This document shows positions 1-6,957 of a DNA stretch of 12,346 bases, piece after piece. This DNA comes from Sphingomonadaceae bacterium (GTDB taxonomy: Bacteria > Pseudomonadota > Alphaproteobacteria > Sphingomonadales > Sphingomonadaceae), in assembly GCA_019245455.1 (NCBI GenBank), contig JAFARM010000117.1, positions 1 to 12,346 of the forward strand, written 5' to 3'. The stretch's first letter is position 1; each line of letters opens with the position of its first letter. The notes under the pieces were generated by a model. The model had not been told where the DNA came from and made no database searches. It saw nothing but the letters and a program-made list of their open reading frames with translations. A program made the translations under genes and the position numbers.

Positions 1-14
1 CGGGCTGCGGGGGC

Positions 15-19
15 AGGAG
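15..19 (+). promoter_or_regulatory. Shine-Dalgarno site of the DUF3011 gene
   Basis: AGGAG lies five bases before the ATG at 25. It fixes that ATG as the start of the exported DUF3011-type protein, since the signal peptide begins directly after it. No promoter can be judged because only 24 bases precede the gene. Confidence 0.7.
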
Positions 20-24
20 AGCTT

Positions 25-513
25 ATGCGGATCGTCGTTGCGTTGGGGGCAGCCGCCGCCGGCATTGCGATCGCGCTGCCGGGCGCGGCGGAGCCGCCAG
101 AGACGCACTTCCGCGCGCGCGCGCATCAGGTCGTCTGCGAATCGACGCACTTCCGGCGGCAGGAATGCGCGGCCGACACGCGCGGCGGCGTCCGCCTGTT
201 GCAGCAGACGAGCGGCATCTGCACGCGCGGCCAGACGTGGGGGGTGACGGCGCACAGCGTCTGGGTGACGAACGGCTGCCGCGCGATCTTCGCCGTCGTC
301 CCCGGTCCCGGTGGCGGGGCGCCGCCTGCGGGCAGGTTGATCGTCTGCGAAGCATGGCAGTCGCATCGCGTCCGCTGCGCCGCCCGCCTGAGCCGTCGGC
401 CGCGGATTGAGGTCATCGCCGGTTCCTGCAGCGAGGGCCGCAGCTGGGGCTGGGACCGCGCCGGGATCTGGGTGAGCCGCGGCTGCCGCGCGCGGTTCCT
501 GACGGATAAATGA
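25..513 (+). CDS. Secreted protein with two tandem DUF3011-type cysteine repeats
   Basis: A 162-residue protein of unknown function. Residues 1-22 form a short Sec-type signal peptide: MRIVV, then an Ala/Gly/Ile-rich core ending near GAAEP. The mature part is two copies of one module. Cysteines sit at 38, 48, 66 and 85 in the first copy and at 108, 118, 135 and 154 in the second, with near-identical spacing (10/18/19 and 10/17/19). Each copy has the pattern VxCE, then C...G.(T/S)WG, then (V/I)WV..GCRA.F, which is what I know of the DUF3011 family. The even number of cysteines and the export signal suggest disulfide-bonded periplasmic domains; that is inference. A Gly/Pro-rich linker (about 93-103) joins the repeats. 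Base composition matches the genome. The next gene starts 10 bases later on the same strand, so the two could be co-transcribed. No catalytic residues are recognised. Confidence 0.82.
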   Translation: MRIVVALGAAAAGIAIALPGAAEPPETHFRARAHQVVCESTHFRRQECAADTRGGVRLLQQTSGICTRGQTWGVTAHSVWVTNGCRAIFAVVPGPGGGAPPAGRLIVCEAWQSHRVRCAARLSRRPRIEVIAGSCSEGRSWGWDRAGIWVSRGCRARFLTDK

Positions 514-518
514 GGAGG
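513..518 (+). promoter_or_regulatory. Perfect Shine-Dalgarno AGGAGG for the orphan gene
   Basis: AGGAGG begins at the last base of the upstream TGA stop (511-513) and ends five bases before the ATG at 524. It picks that ATG over the in-frame ATG at 536. It is also the strongest ribosome binding site in the window, and allows translation to continue from the DUF3011 gene. Confidence 0.75.
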
Positions 519-523
519 GCAGG

Positions 524-1054
524 ATGGGCCGAGAAATGTTGAACTCGCCTCGCAATGGGCGATTGATCGCTGAGGCGATGTTACTGACCCGAGAAATCGC
601 CGCACTTGAGAAGAAGCGCGAGGCTGATCTCATCGAGCAATATGGCAAACTTGCTGTATGGTACGACGAGAACATCGATAGCGACCCGGCGCGATCGCTC
701 GCTGCGGACAAGGTTGGCGCGTTGATCAAAGAGAAAATCGGTATGACGACTGTCGAAGACTTAGCTGAAGAAGGTTTAAAGCAGACATTATTAACTATCA
801 TTCGCTTGGCGGGATTTACAGTAAGCACGGCGCTCACGAAGGGAGTCGGTATAGCCGCGAGCATCATTCTGAAAAGTGCCGACACCGGTGGTCTGAAGGG
901 TGCTTACATGGATACGCGCTCGGGCGGAGATCTTGAGAAGAAGCAGGAGCGACTTGCGCAAATATATACTGAACTTTTCTTCATGGATCCGCCGCTAAAA
1001 CCTTCAATCGAGATCAGTCCATGCGCTGTTCAAGCGTGCATATCGCCACGTTAG
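524..1054 (+). CDS. Unrecognised low-GC protein, helical with a hydrophobic centre
   Basis: A 176-residue protein that I do not recognise. Residues 12-47 read as a charged, coiled-coil-like helix (AALEKKREADLIEQYGKLAV). Residues 60-88 form a second charged helical stretch. Residues 88-116 are hydrophobic with small residues (LLTIIRLAGF, then GVGIAASIIL) and could be one membrane segment or a helical hairpin. A further charged helix at 136-153 begins with LEKKQERLAQ. The tail (159-176) looks unstructured and has two cysteines. There is no signal peptide. Composition differs sharply from the neighbours: 30 of 60 bases are G/C at 601-660 and 28 of 60 at 781-840. It has five TTA codons (residues 20, 80, 85, 89, 90) and ATA codons at 110, 147 and 173. 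This suggests recent acquisition. A strong ribosome binding site and an uninterrupted frame support a real gene. It converges on the dGTPase gene, with 18 bases between the two stops. A membrane-active or accessory defence role is possible but unsupported. Confidence 0.7.
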   Translation: MGREMLNSPRNGRLIAEAMLLTREIAALEKKREADLIEQYGKLAVWYDENIDSDPARSLAADKVGALIKEKIGMTTVEDLAEEGLKQTLLTIIRLAGFTVSTALTKGVGIAASIILKSADTGGLKGAYMDTRSGGDLEKKQERLAQIYTELFFMDPPLKPSIEISPCAVQACISPR

Positions 1055-1072
1055 CGTGATCTGTCGCGTGCG

Positions 1073-2227
1073 TCACGGCAGCTCGTCGCCCGGCAGTGGG
1101 CTTGCGCCGACCAGCTGCTCGTACGTCCGCAGCGCGTAGCGGTCGGTCATGCCGGCGATGAAGTCGCCAAGGTGGCGCGCGCGCGCGGGCTGCGCCGCCG
1201 GCAGTGTCGCGCGCCATCGCGCGGGCAGTGCTGACGGATCGTCGGCGATCGCGGCGAACAATCCGGCGACGACGACGGCAGCGGGGTCGCGAAGCCGCGC
1301 GACATCAGGGTGCGTATACATTCGCGCGCGCAGGAAGCGCTTCAGCACCGCCGCATCGGCCATCATCGCCGGCGAAAAACCGACCAGCGCGTGGCCGGCT
1401 GCACGAACTTCGGCTGCCGTCGCGACGTCGCGCAATCGCCGTCGCGTCTCGGCGAGAAGGTCGGCGGCCATCGCCCCGATCTGGTCACGGACGAGCTCGG
1501 GGATCAGTCGCCGGCGTTCCACGACGCCCGGCAAGCGGCGCGTCAACCCGGCCCAGTGCGCCGCGACGAAGGGCACGGCGGCGACGACCTCGTCGAGATC
1601 GAACAATCCAGCCCGCAAGCCGTCGTCGAGGTCGTGATTGTCGTAGGCGATGTCGTCGGCGGCGGCGGCGACCTGTGCCTCCAGGCCGGGCCACGCCGAC
1701 AGGTCGAGCGCGAACGCGGCGTCGACCTCGCTCAGCGCCCACGGCGGGTCCGCCACGGGTCCATTATGCTTGGCGAGGCCCTCCAGCGTCTCCCAGCTAA
1801 GATTAAGGCCGTCGAAGCCTGGGTAGCGGACCTCCAGCCGGGTGACGATGCGCAGCGTCTGGGCATTGTGGTCGAAGCCGCCGAACGGGCGCAGCGCCGC
1901 CGCCAGCGCGTCCTCGCCGGAGTGGCCGAACGGCGGGTGGCCGAGGTCGTGCGCCAGCGCGCAGGCCTCGCTCAAATCCTCGTTGATCCCGAGCGCGCGG
2001 GCCAGGGTGCGGGCGATCTGCGCCACCTCCAGGCTATGGGTCAGGCGGACGCGGAAGTGGTCGCCGTCGGGCCGGACGAACACCTGTGTCTTGTCGCGCA
2101 GTCGGCGGAAGGCCGACGAATGGACGATCCGGTCGCGGTCGCGCTGAAAGGCGTCGCGCGTCGCCGCCGCCGGCTCGGCGTGCGCGCGGCCGCGCGATCG
2201 GGCCGGATCGCTGGCGAGCGGGTTCAC
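1073..2227 (-). CDS. dgt: dGTPase-like HD-domain deoxynucleotide triphosphohydrolase
   Basis: A 384-residue member of the deoxyguanosinetriphosphate triphosphohydrolase-like family, which hydrolyses dNTPs to the nucleoside and triphosphate in the cytosol and so affects dNTP pools. The metal-binding HD residues are visible: H64 in RLTHSLEVAQ, H93-D94 in HDLGHPPFGHSGE, and D191/D192 in ADDIAYDNHDLDDGLRAG. The N-terminus (SDPARSRGRAHAEP, then FQRDRDRIVHSSAFRRL) is the usual opening of this family in alphaproteobacteria, so the protein is full length. The start is GTG at 2227, which overlaps the TGA of the upstream protease gene as GTGA. No strong ribosome binding site is seen, which fits translational coupling. 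It is the last gene of the long minus-strand run and meets the plus-strand orphan gene tail to tail. Substrate preference among dNTPs cannot be read from sequence. Confidence 0.93.
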   Translation of the reverse strand: MNPLASDPARSRGRAHAEPAAATRDAFQRDRDRIVHSSAFRRLRDKTQVFVRPDGDHFRVRLTHSLEVAQIARTLARALGINEDLSEACALAHDLGHPPFGHSGEDALAAALRPFGGFDHNAQTLRIVTRLEVRYPGFDGLNLSWETLEGLAKHNGPVADPPWALSEVDAAFALDLSAWPGLEAQVAAAADDIAYDNHDLDDGLRAGLFDLDEVVAAVPFVAAHWAGLTRRLPGVVERRRLIPELVRDQIGAMAADLLAETRRRLRDVATAAEVRAAGHALVGFSPAMMADAAVLKRFLRARMYTHPDVARLRDPAAVVVAGLFAAIADDPSALPARWRATLPAAQPARARHLGDFIAGMTDRYALRTYEQLVGASPLPGDELP

Positions 2228-3063
2228 GCCAGCCAGATGCTGCGCGCGGCAAAGTCGGTGACGATGCCGAAGTTGCGGAGCACGCGCACGCCGACATTGG
2301 CGTCGCTCGCCGTCGGGCTGGTGTCGATCGCTGCCGGGACGTTCTCAAAGCGTCGCCCGGCAATCTCCAGGCTGGCGAGCATGAACGTCATCTGCCGCGT
2401 CTCGCCGCCGATGCCGCCGCCGGCAACGACGCCGGTCGGGCGGCCGTCGAGGAGGCGGTGCCGCCGGGCATAGGCCGCGCCGACCAGCACGGTGCCGCCG
2501 TTGCCGAGGTCGAAGTCGGCCTGCGCCGGCCGGCCTTCGATCGCCAGCGGCACCGTCTCGATCCCGCGCCGCGCGGTCAGCGGCAGGCGGACGCCGGCGG
2601 GCAACGTCGGGGGCGCAACAGCAATCGCCCCGTCATCGATATCGATCGCCAGCCGGGCAGCGTCGAACAATTCGCGGCCGAGGACAAGCGGGATCGGCCC
2701 GTTGGCCAAGCGGCGGGCGATGTCGGCGAGGTCGATGATCGCCACCTCGGCCGGGCGGAGGCGCAGCCCGGCAACATCGATAGCGACGCCCCGGACCATC
2801 GTCGCCACCGCCGTCGCCGCGCCCGTGCCCCGCGCCGTCACCGCCTCCTCGCCGGACAGTCGCAGGCGGACGGCGAAGGCAGCATCGACGATCGACGTTT
2901 CGGCGGCGGAGTCGAGCAGCGCCTCGACGGCGACGCCGTTGACCACCGCGGGCACGAAAATGCGATCGCTGGTGACGCGGAGGGGTGTCGGCGCGCCGGC
3001 GACCGACGCCGCAGCAAGGGGCATTGCGAGCCCGGCGGCGAGGAGACCGCGCCGGTCGATCAC
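2224..3063 (-). CDS. Tat-exported retropepsin-like aspartyl protease with variant active site
   Basis: A 279-residue protein when started at GTG 3063; an in-frame TTG at 3066 adds one residue. GTG is preferred because a weak GGTGA site lies seven bases upstream. Residue numbers here count from the TTG. The N-terminus IDRRGLLAAGLAMPLAAA is a twin-arginine-type leader, which predicts export to the periplasm. Two lobes of the retropepsin-like aspartyl protease fold follow. The first has VNGVAVEALLDSAAETSIVD (residues 42-61). The second has QADFDLGNGGTVLVG (182-196). The C-terminus (FGIVTDFAARSIWLA) has the usual closing strand of this family. The first catalytic loop reads D52-S-A-A, where the family normally has D-T/S-G. 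The second has D186-L-G-N. Activity is therefore uncertain, and the protein may be a degenerate or binding member. It starts about 7 bases after the racemase stop and shares 4 bases with dgt, so it is probably in the same transcript. Confidence 0.8.
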   Translation of the reverse strand: MIDRRGLLAAGLAMPLAAASVAGAPTPLRVTSDRIFVPAVVNGVAVEALLDSAAETSIVDAAFAVRLRLSGEEAVTARGTGAATAVATMVRGVAIDVAGLRLRPAEVAIIDLADIARRLANGPIPLVLGRELFDAARLAIDIDDGAIAVAPPTLPAGVRLPLTARRGIETVPLAIEGRPAQADFDLGNGGTVLVGAAYARRHRLLDGRPTGVVAGGGIGGETRQMTFMLASLEIAGRRFENVPAAIDTSPTASDANVGVRVLRNFGIVTDFAARSIWLA

Positions 3064-3070
3064 CAAGGCG

Positions 3071-4192
3071 TCACCGAACGATGCCCGCCGCCGTCAGCGC
3101 CGCAACGCGCTCGGGCGCGTAGCCGATCGCCGCCAGCACATCGGCACCGGCGAACGCGGCCGGCATAGTTGGTACAACCGTCGCCGTCGTCGAGTAGCGT
3201 GGGGCAGGAGCCGGCTGCACGACGCCGCCGGCCTCGACGAACGTGCCGCGCGCGACATTGTGCGGGTGGGTCGGCGCTTCGGCCAGGCTCAGGACGGGGG
3301 CGAAGCAGATGTCGGTTGCCTCCATCAGGCTGCACCACTCGGCGCGTGTGCGGGTCTTGAACAGCGCCGTCAGCTTCGCCTTCATCCCGGCCCAGCAACC
3401 GCGGTCCATCTGCGCGTCGAACGCGGGATCGGCGTCGAGGCCGGTCAGGCGGCGCAGCTCGGCGTAGAACTGCGGCTCGATCGAGCCGATCGCGATCCAC
3501 CTGCCGTCGGCCGTCTCGTAGGTGTCGTAGAAGTGGGCGCCGGTGTCGAGCAGGTTGGTGCCGCGCTCGTCCGACCACATCCCCATCGCGCGGAAGCCCC
3601 AGATCATGCTCATCAGCACCGCTGCGCCGTCGGTCATGGCGGCGTCGATGACCTGGCCTTCGCCCGTGCGCGCGGCGTGGAGCAGGGCCGAAACCATGCC
3701 GAAGGCGAGCATCATGCCGCCGCCGCCGAAGTCGCCGACAAGGTTGATCGGCGGCGTCGGCTTCTCGCCCGCCCGGCCGAAGGCGTGGAGCGCGCCGGCG
3801 AGCGCGATATAGTTGATGTCGTGGCCGGCGGCCTGGGCGTACGGCCCGGTCTGGCCCCACCCGGTCATGCGGCCATAGACGAGCTTCGGGTTGTCGGCGA
3901 GAAGGACCTCGGGGCCGAGGCCGAGCCGCTCGGTAACGCCGGGGCGGAAGCCCTCGATCAACCCGTCGGCGGTACGACACAGGTCGCGGACCACAGCGAC
4001 ACCCTCGGCGCTCTTGAGGTCGACGCCGATGATCGAGCGCGAGCGCACCAGAGGGTCACGGCGCTCGATCCGCGCCCCCGGTCGGTCGACGCGGATGACC
4101 TCCGCCCCATGGTCCGCAAGCATCATCCCGGCGAACGGGCCAGGGCCGATGCCGGCGAGCTCGATGATGCGGATGCCGGCGAGCGGTCCCAT
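3071..4192 (-). CDS. Alpha-methylacyl-CoA racemase (CaiB/BaiF class III CoA-transferase family)
   Basis: A 373-residue cytosolic enzyme of the CaiB/BaiF fold, best matched to alpha-methylacyl-CoA racemase. That enzyme interconverts (R)- and (S)-2-methylacyl-CoA so that branched fatty acids, or sterol side chains, can enter beta-oxidation. The N-terminus [20 protein letters not shown] is typical. Catalytic residues, numbered from the ATG, are H124 in [14 protein letters not shown]154 in [11 protein letters not shown] and E239 in IGSIEPQFY. They correspond to H126, D156 and E241 of the Mycobacterium tuberculosis enzyme MCR. The H/D pair distinguishes racemases from plain CoA-transferases, which rely on the Asp alone. 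ATG 4192 is chosen because GGGAG lies seven bases upstream; an in-frame TTG at 4198 sits almost on that site. The gene starts 44 bases after ftsZ and probably reads on into the protease and dGTPase genes. Its true acyl-CoA substrate is unknown. Confidence 0.9.
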   Translation of the reverse strand: MGPLAGIRIIELAGIGPGPFAGMMLADHGAEVIRVDRPGARIERRDPLVRSRSIIGVDLKSAEGVAVVRDLCRTADGLIEGFRPGVTERLGLGPEVLLADNPKLVYGRMTGWGQTGPYAQAAGHDINYIALAGALHAFGRAGEKPTPPINLVGDFGGGGMMLAFGMVSALLHAARTGEGQVIDAAMTDGAAVLMSMIWGFRAMGMWSDERGTNLLDTGAHFYDTYETADGRWIAIGSIEPQFYAELRRLTGLDADPAFDAQMDRGCWAGMKAKLTALFKTRTRAEWCSLMEATDICFAPVLSLAEAPTHPHNVARGTFVEAGGVVQPAPAPRYSTTATVVPTMPAAFAGADVLAAIGYAPERVAALTAAGIVR

Positions 4193-4199
4193 GCGCAAT

Positions 4200-4204
4200 C
4201 TCCC
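4200..4204 (-). promoter_or_regulatory. Shine-Dalgarno site of the CoA racemase gene
   Basis: On the minus strand GGGAG lies seven bases before the ATG at 4192. It decides the start, because the alternative TTG at 4198 would be only one base away from it. Confidence 0.6.
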
Positions 4205-4236
4205 GCCGCCCCCCTGCCACGCGGCGGCCGGTGCCG

Positions 4237-5610
4237 CTAGCTCGACGCCTGCTTGCGGAAGAACGACGGGATTGCGACCTCAGGCTCGGCCACCTCGGGC
4301 TCGGGGGCGAGGGTCGTCGGCACGGCTCGCGGTGCGGGCTTGCGGCTCAGGTTCATCATCTTCTCAAATAGGGTCAGCGGCCGTTCGTCGACAGGCTGCG
4401 GAGGCACCGGCGACGGCGCGGGGGGCGCGGCGACCGGAACCGCGGCGGCGACCGGCTCGGGCGCGGGGTCCGGCTCGTCGACGATCACGTCGTCGAGGCT
4501 CAGATCGAGCATCGCCGGCTCGGGCTCCGGCTCCGCGACGGACAGCGGCTCGGGCTCGGGCGTGACCTTCGTCGAAACGCTGGGGAAGGCGGCGGCGCTG
4601 GCGAAGGGTGACGCGGTGCGCATCGTGCTGACCGCCGGCGTGCGCGCGACGACATCGATGCCGGTGGCGACGACCGACACGCGCATGACGCCGTTCAGCT
4701 CGGGGTTGAAGGCGCTGCCGACGATGATGTTCGCCTCGGGGTCGACCATCTCGCGGATATGCGTCGCGGCCTCGTCGACCTCCATCAGGCGCAGGTCGTC
4801 GCCGCCGGTAATGTTGATGATGACGCCCTTGGCTCCTCGCATCGACACCTCGTCGAGCAGCGGGTTGGCGATCGCCTTCTCCGCCGCCTCGATTGCGCGA
4901 TGGTCGCCGGTCGCCTCGCCCGTGCCCATCATCGCCTTGCCCATCTCGCTCATGACCGTGCGGATGTCGGCGAAGTCGAGGTTGATCAGGCCCGGCATGA
5001 TCATCAGGTCGGTGATGCCGCGCACCCCCTGATGCAGCACCTGGTCGGCCATGGCGAAGGCGTCCTTGAACGTCGTGTTCGCGTTCGCGATCAGGAACAG
5101 GTTCTGGTTGGGGATGATGATCAGCGTGTCGACGTGCTTCTGCAACTCGGCGATGCCGTCCTCGGCCGACCGCATCCGCTTCAGCCCCTCGAAGGCGAAC
5201 GGCTTGGTGACGATGCCGACGGTCAGGATGCCCTTCTCGCGCGCGGCGCGGGCGACGACGGGCGCGGCGCCGGTGCCGGTGCCGCCGCCCATCCCGGCAG
5301 CGATGAAGCACATATGACAACCGTCGAGCGCCGCCTCGAGCTGCTCGATCGTCTCCTCGGCCGCCGCCCGCCCGATCTCGGGGCGCGATCCGGCACCCAG
5401 TCCCTGGGTGATTTTGAGGCCAAGCTGGATGCGCGTCTCGGCCGGGCTGATCGCCAAGCTCTGCGCATCGGTATTGGCGACGACGAAATCGACGCCCTGG
5501 AGATTCGAGTTGATCATGTTGGTGACCGCGTTGCCGCCCGCGCCGCCGACGCCGATGACGGCGATCCGCGGCTTCAGTTCGGTCAGCTCCGGCCGCTTGA
5601 AATCCACCAT
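4237..5610 (-). CDS. ftsZ: Cell division GTPase FtsZ
   Basis: A 457-residue tubulin homologue that polymerises into the Z ring at midcell and recruits the divisome. The GTPase core covers residues 13 to about 320. It holds [10 protein letters not shown] (20-29), the tubulin signature [10 protein letters not shown] (108-117) and the T7 loop [11 protein letters not shown] (210-220), with N210, D212 and D215 for GTP hydrolysis in the adjoining subunit. A long Pro/Glu/Ala-rich linker (about 325-410) includes repeated PEPEP runs. A conserved patch [12 protein letters not shown] (412-423) follows, then the C-terminal tail [10 protein letters not shown] (445-454), which binds FtsA and other partners. 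ATG 5610 is chosen over an in-frame TTG at 5631 because GAGGGAG lies seven bases upstream and the protein then opens as other alphaproteobacterial FtsZs do. It is the only dcw gene here separated from its upstream neighbour by a gap, 57 bases after ftsA. Confidence 0.98.
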   Translation of the reverse strand: MVDFKRPELTELKPRIAVIGVGGAGGNAVTNMINSNLQGVDFVVANTDAQSLAISPAETRIQLGLKITQGLGAGSRPEIGRAAAEETIEQLEAALDGCHMCFIAAGMGGGTGTGAAPVVARAAREKGILTVGIVTKPFAFEGLKRMRSAEDGIAELQKHVDTLIIIPNQNLFLIANANTTFKDAFAMADQVLHQGVRGITDLMIMPGLINLDFADIRTVMSEMGKAMMGTGEATGDHRAIEAAEKAIANPLLDEVSMRGAKGVIINITGGDDLRLMEVDEAATHIREMVDPEANIIVGSAFNPELNGVMRVSVVATGIDVVARTPAVSTMRTASPFASAAAFPSVSTKVTPEPEPLSVAEPEPEPAMLDLSLDDVIVDEPDPAPEPVAAAVPVAAPPAPSPVPPQPVDERPLTLFEKMMNLSRKPAPRAVPTTLAPEPEVAEPEVAIPSFFRKQASS

Positions 5611-5667
5611 ATCTCGTCTCCCTCGCGCCAACGCATACTACACGCAGTAAAGACCCTCCAACCCCGA
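5611..5667 (-). other. ftsA-ftsZ intergenic gap with ftsZ ribosome binding site
   Basis: These 57 bases are the only break in the murG-to-ftsZ run. They hold the ftsZ Shine-Dalgarno sequence GAGGGAG (5618-5624) and a short patch that is less GC-rich than its surroundings. On the minus strand there is a TAGTAT (5635-5640) that resembles a -10 box. TTGGAG (5656-5661), 15 bases upstream, is only a weak -35 match at a short spacing. An extra ftsZ promoter is therefore possible but not shown. No CtrA-type paired TTAA site and no clear hairpin terminator is seen. Confidence 0.35.
5618..5624 (-). promoter_or_regulatory. Shine-Dalgarno site of ftsZ
   Basis: GAGGGAG on the minus strand lies seven bases before the ATG at 5610. 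It is much stronger than the sites in front of the overlapped dcw genes. This fits independent and abundant translation of FtsZ, whereas the others appear coupled to the gene before them. Confidence 0.7.
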
Positions 5668-6957
5668 TCAGAGGCTGGAGCGCAACTTATCCACCATTTG
5701 TTGAAGCCTGCCGCTACCTTTGACCGGCCCTTTGGCGCTGCTCGCGGCGATCTTGGCATTCCACAGGTCGGGCCGGTCCTCGGCGGCGAACAGAGCAAGG
5801 CCGGCGAGCGTCGCGAAGGCGGCACCGCCCTGCGCGTCGGGCAGCCCGGTCAAGCCGCGCGGGCGGCCGACGCGCACGTTCTTGCCGAGCAGCCCTTGCG
5901 CGAAGTCGGCGACCGACTTGATCTCCGCGCCGCCGCCGGTCAGCACGACCTGTCGCGCCTGCGGCCCGGCGAAGCCCAGCTGCGGCAGGCGCGTCGCCAC
6001 CTCGCCGAACAGGAGGTCGAGCCGGTGGCGAACGACGCCGATCAGCTGCGCGCGCGGCACCCGTGTCGGCTCAACCCCTTCCTCGTCGCTGATCGGCGGA
6101 ACTTCGATCAGGTCGTGGTTGTCCTTCTGTGCCGTGATTGCCGCACCATAGAGCGTCTTCAGCCGCTCGGCGTGGCTGCGCCGCGTCGCGAAGGCACTGG
6201 CGATGTCGTTGGTGATGTCGCCCGCACCCATCGGCACGCTGGCGACGCCGACCAGCTGGCCCATCAGGTGGACGGCGATGTTGGTCACGCCGGCCCCAAT
6301 CTCGACCAGCGCGACGCCGAGGTCGCGCTCCTCCTGCGCCAGCACGGCGAGGCTCGCCGCCGCAGGTGAGGCGACCATCGTCTTGACGCCCAGGTGCGCG
6401 CTCCTGACGGCAAGGTCGAGATTGCGGATCGGCGGCGTGTCGGCGGTGACGATGTGGATGTCCATGCCGAGCCGGTCGGCGTGGAAGCCGACGGGATTCG
6501 CAACGAAGGTGCCGTCGACCGCATACAGCGCCGGCTGGGCGTGGAGGACGGTGCGATTGCCCGGATCGATCCGGGCGCGCCCGGCGGCAAGCAGCGTGCC
6601 CATGTCGGTGTCGGCGATGCGGTGGCCGCCAATGTCGATCTCAACCGTCTCGACCTCGCTCCTCAGGCCGCCCGCCGACATATTGACATAGACCTCGCCC
6701 GCCTGGACGCCGGCGTTGCGCTCGGCCTGATCGACGGCGGCGCGAACCGCGCTTTCGGTCTTCTCCATGTCGGCGACCAGACCACGCCGCACGCCGTGGC
6801 ACACCCGCTGGCCGACGCCGATGACCCGCGGGTCGCCACCGCCCGCGCTGCCGCCGAGAAGGACGATGAGGGCGGCAACCTTCGACGTGCCGACGTCGAG
6901 CACGGTCACGGTCCGCTCGCCGCGGTTGGTCGCGCGCGGGGGCTTCGGCGCGATCAT
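5668..6957 (-). CDS. ftsA: Cell division protein FtsA, actin-like membrane anchor of FtsZ
   Basis: A 429-residue actin-fold ATPase that tethers FtsZ filaments to the inner membrane and signals to the downstream divisome. The phosphate-1 motif is DVGTSK (21-26), the phosphate-2 motif is VEIGAGVTN (218-226), and the adenosine motif is LTGGGA (339-344). The SHS2-type 1C subdomain lies at roughly 88-175. The C-terminus GRLQQMVDKLRSSL (416-429) looks like the short amphipathic membrane-targeting helix, preceded by a flexible Ala/Ser/Lys/Gly linker. In phosphate-2 a glutamate (E219) stands where most FtsA and actin-family proteins have aspartate. ATG 6957 overlaps the ftsQ stop as ATGA, and no strong ribosome binding site is present. 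Length is normal for the family. Confidence 0.97.
   Translation of the reverse strand: MIAPKPPRATNRGERTVTVLDVGTSKVAALIVLLGGSAGGGDPRVIGVGQRVCHGVRRGLVADMEKTESAVRAAVDQAERNAGVQAGEVYVNMSAGGLRSEVETVEIDIGGHRIADTDMGTLLAAGRARIDPGNRTVLHAQPALYAVDGTFVANPVGFHADRLGMDIHIVTADTPPIRNLDLAVRSAHLGVKTMVASPAAASLAVLAQEERDLGVALVEIGAGVTNIAVHLMGQLVGVASVPMGAGDITNDIASAFATRRSHAERLKTLYGAAITAQKDNHDLIEVPPISDEEGVEPTRVPRAQLIGVVRHRLDLLFGEVATRLPQLGFAGPQARQVVLTGGGAEIKSVADFAQGLLGKNVRVGRPRGLTGLPDAQGGAAFATLAGLALFAAEDRPDLWNAKIAASSAKGPVKGSGRLQQMVDKLRSSL

Noticed and set aside
1055..1077. CGTGA...TCACG inverted repeat between the convergent orphan and dgt stops.
   Set aside because: A 5-bp stem with a 13-base loop and no T run is too weak for a bidirectional terminator.
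4205..4228. Inverted repeat GCCGCC...GGCGGC between ftsZ and the racemase gene, a possible terminator.
   Set aside because: It has only a 6-bp stem with a 12-base loop and no U tract, and such GC palindromes are common here by chance.
5611..5631. Upstream TTG start for FtsZ at 5631.
   Set aside because: It would run through the ribosome binding site that sits correctly before ATG 5610, and it adds an Arg-rich head not expected in FtsZ.
5687..5695. TTATCCACC on the plus strand, one base from the DnaA-box consensus.
   Set aside because: It is a single copy inside the ftsA coding region, where it encodes part of the conserved C-terminal helix (VDKL). No cluster of boxes or AT-rich unwinding region is nearby.
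2492..6369. Very long plus-strand open frames (2492-4240 and 4759-6369) opposite the racemase, protease, ftsZ and ftsA genes.
   Set aside because: They are low-complexity Arg/Ala/Gly frames lying opposite confirmed genes. High GC removes stop codons from antisense frames, and no domain or good ribosome binding site is seen.
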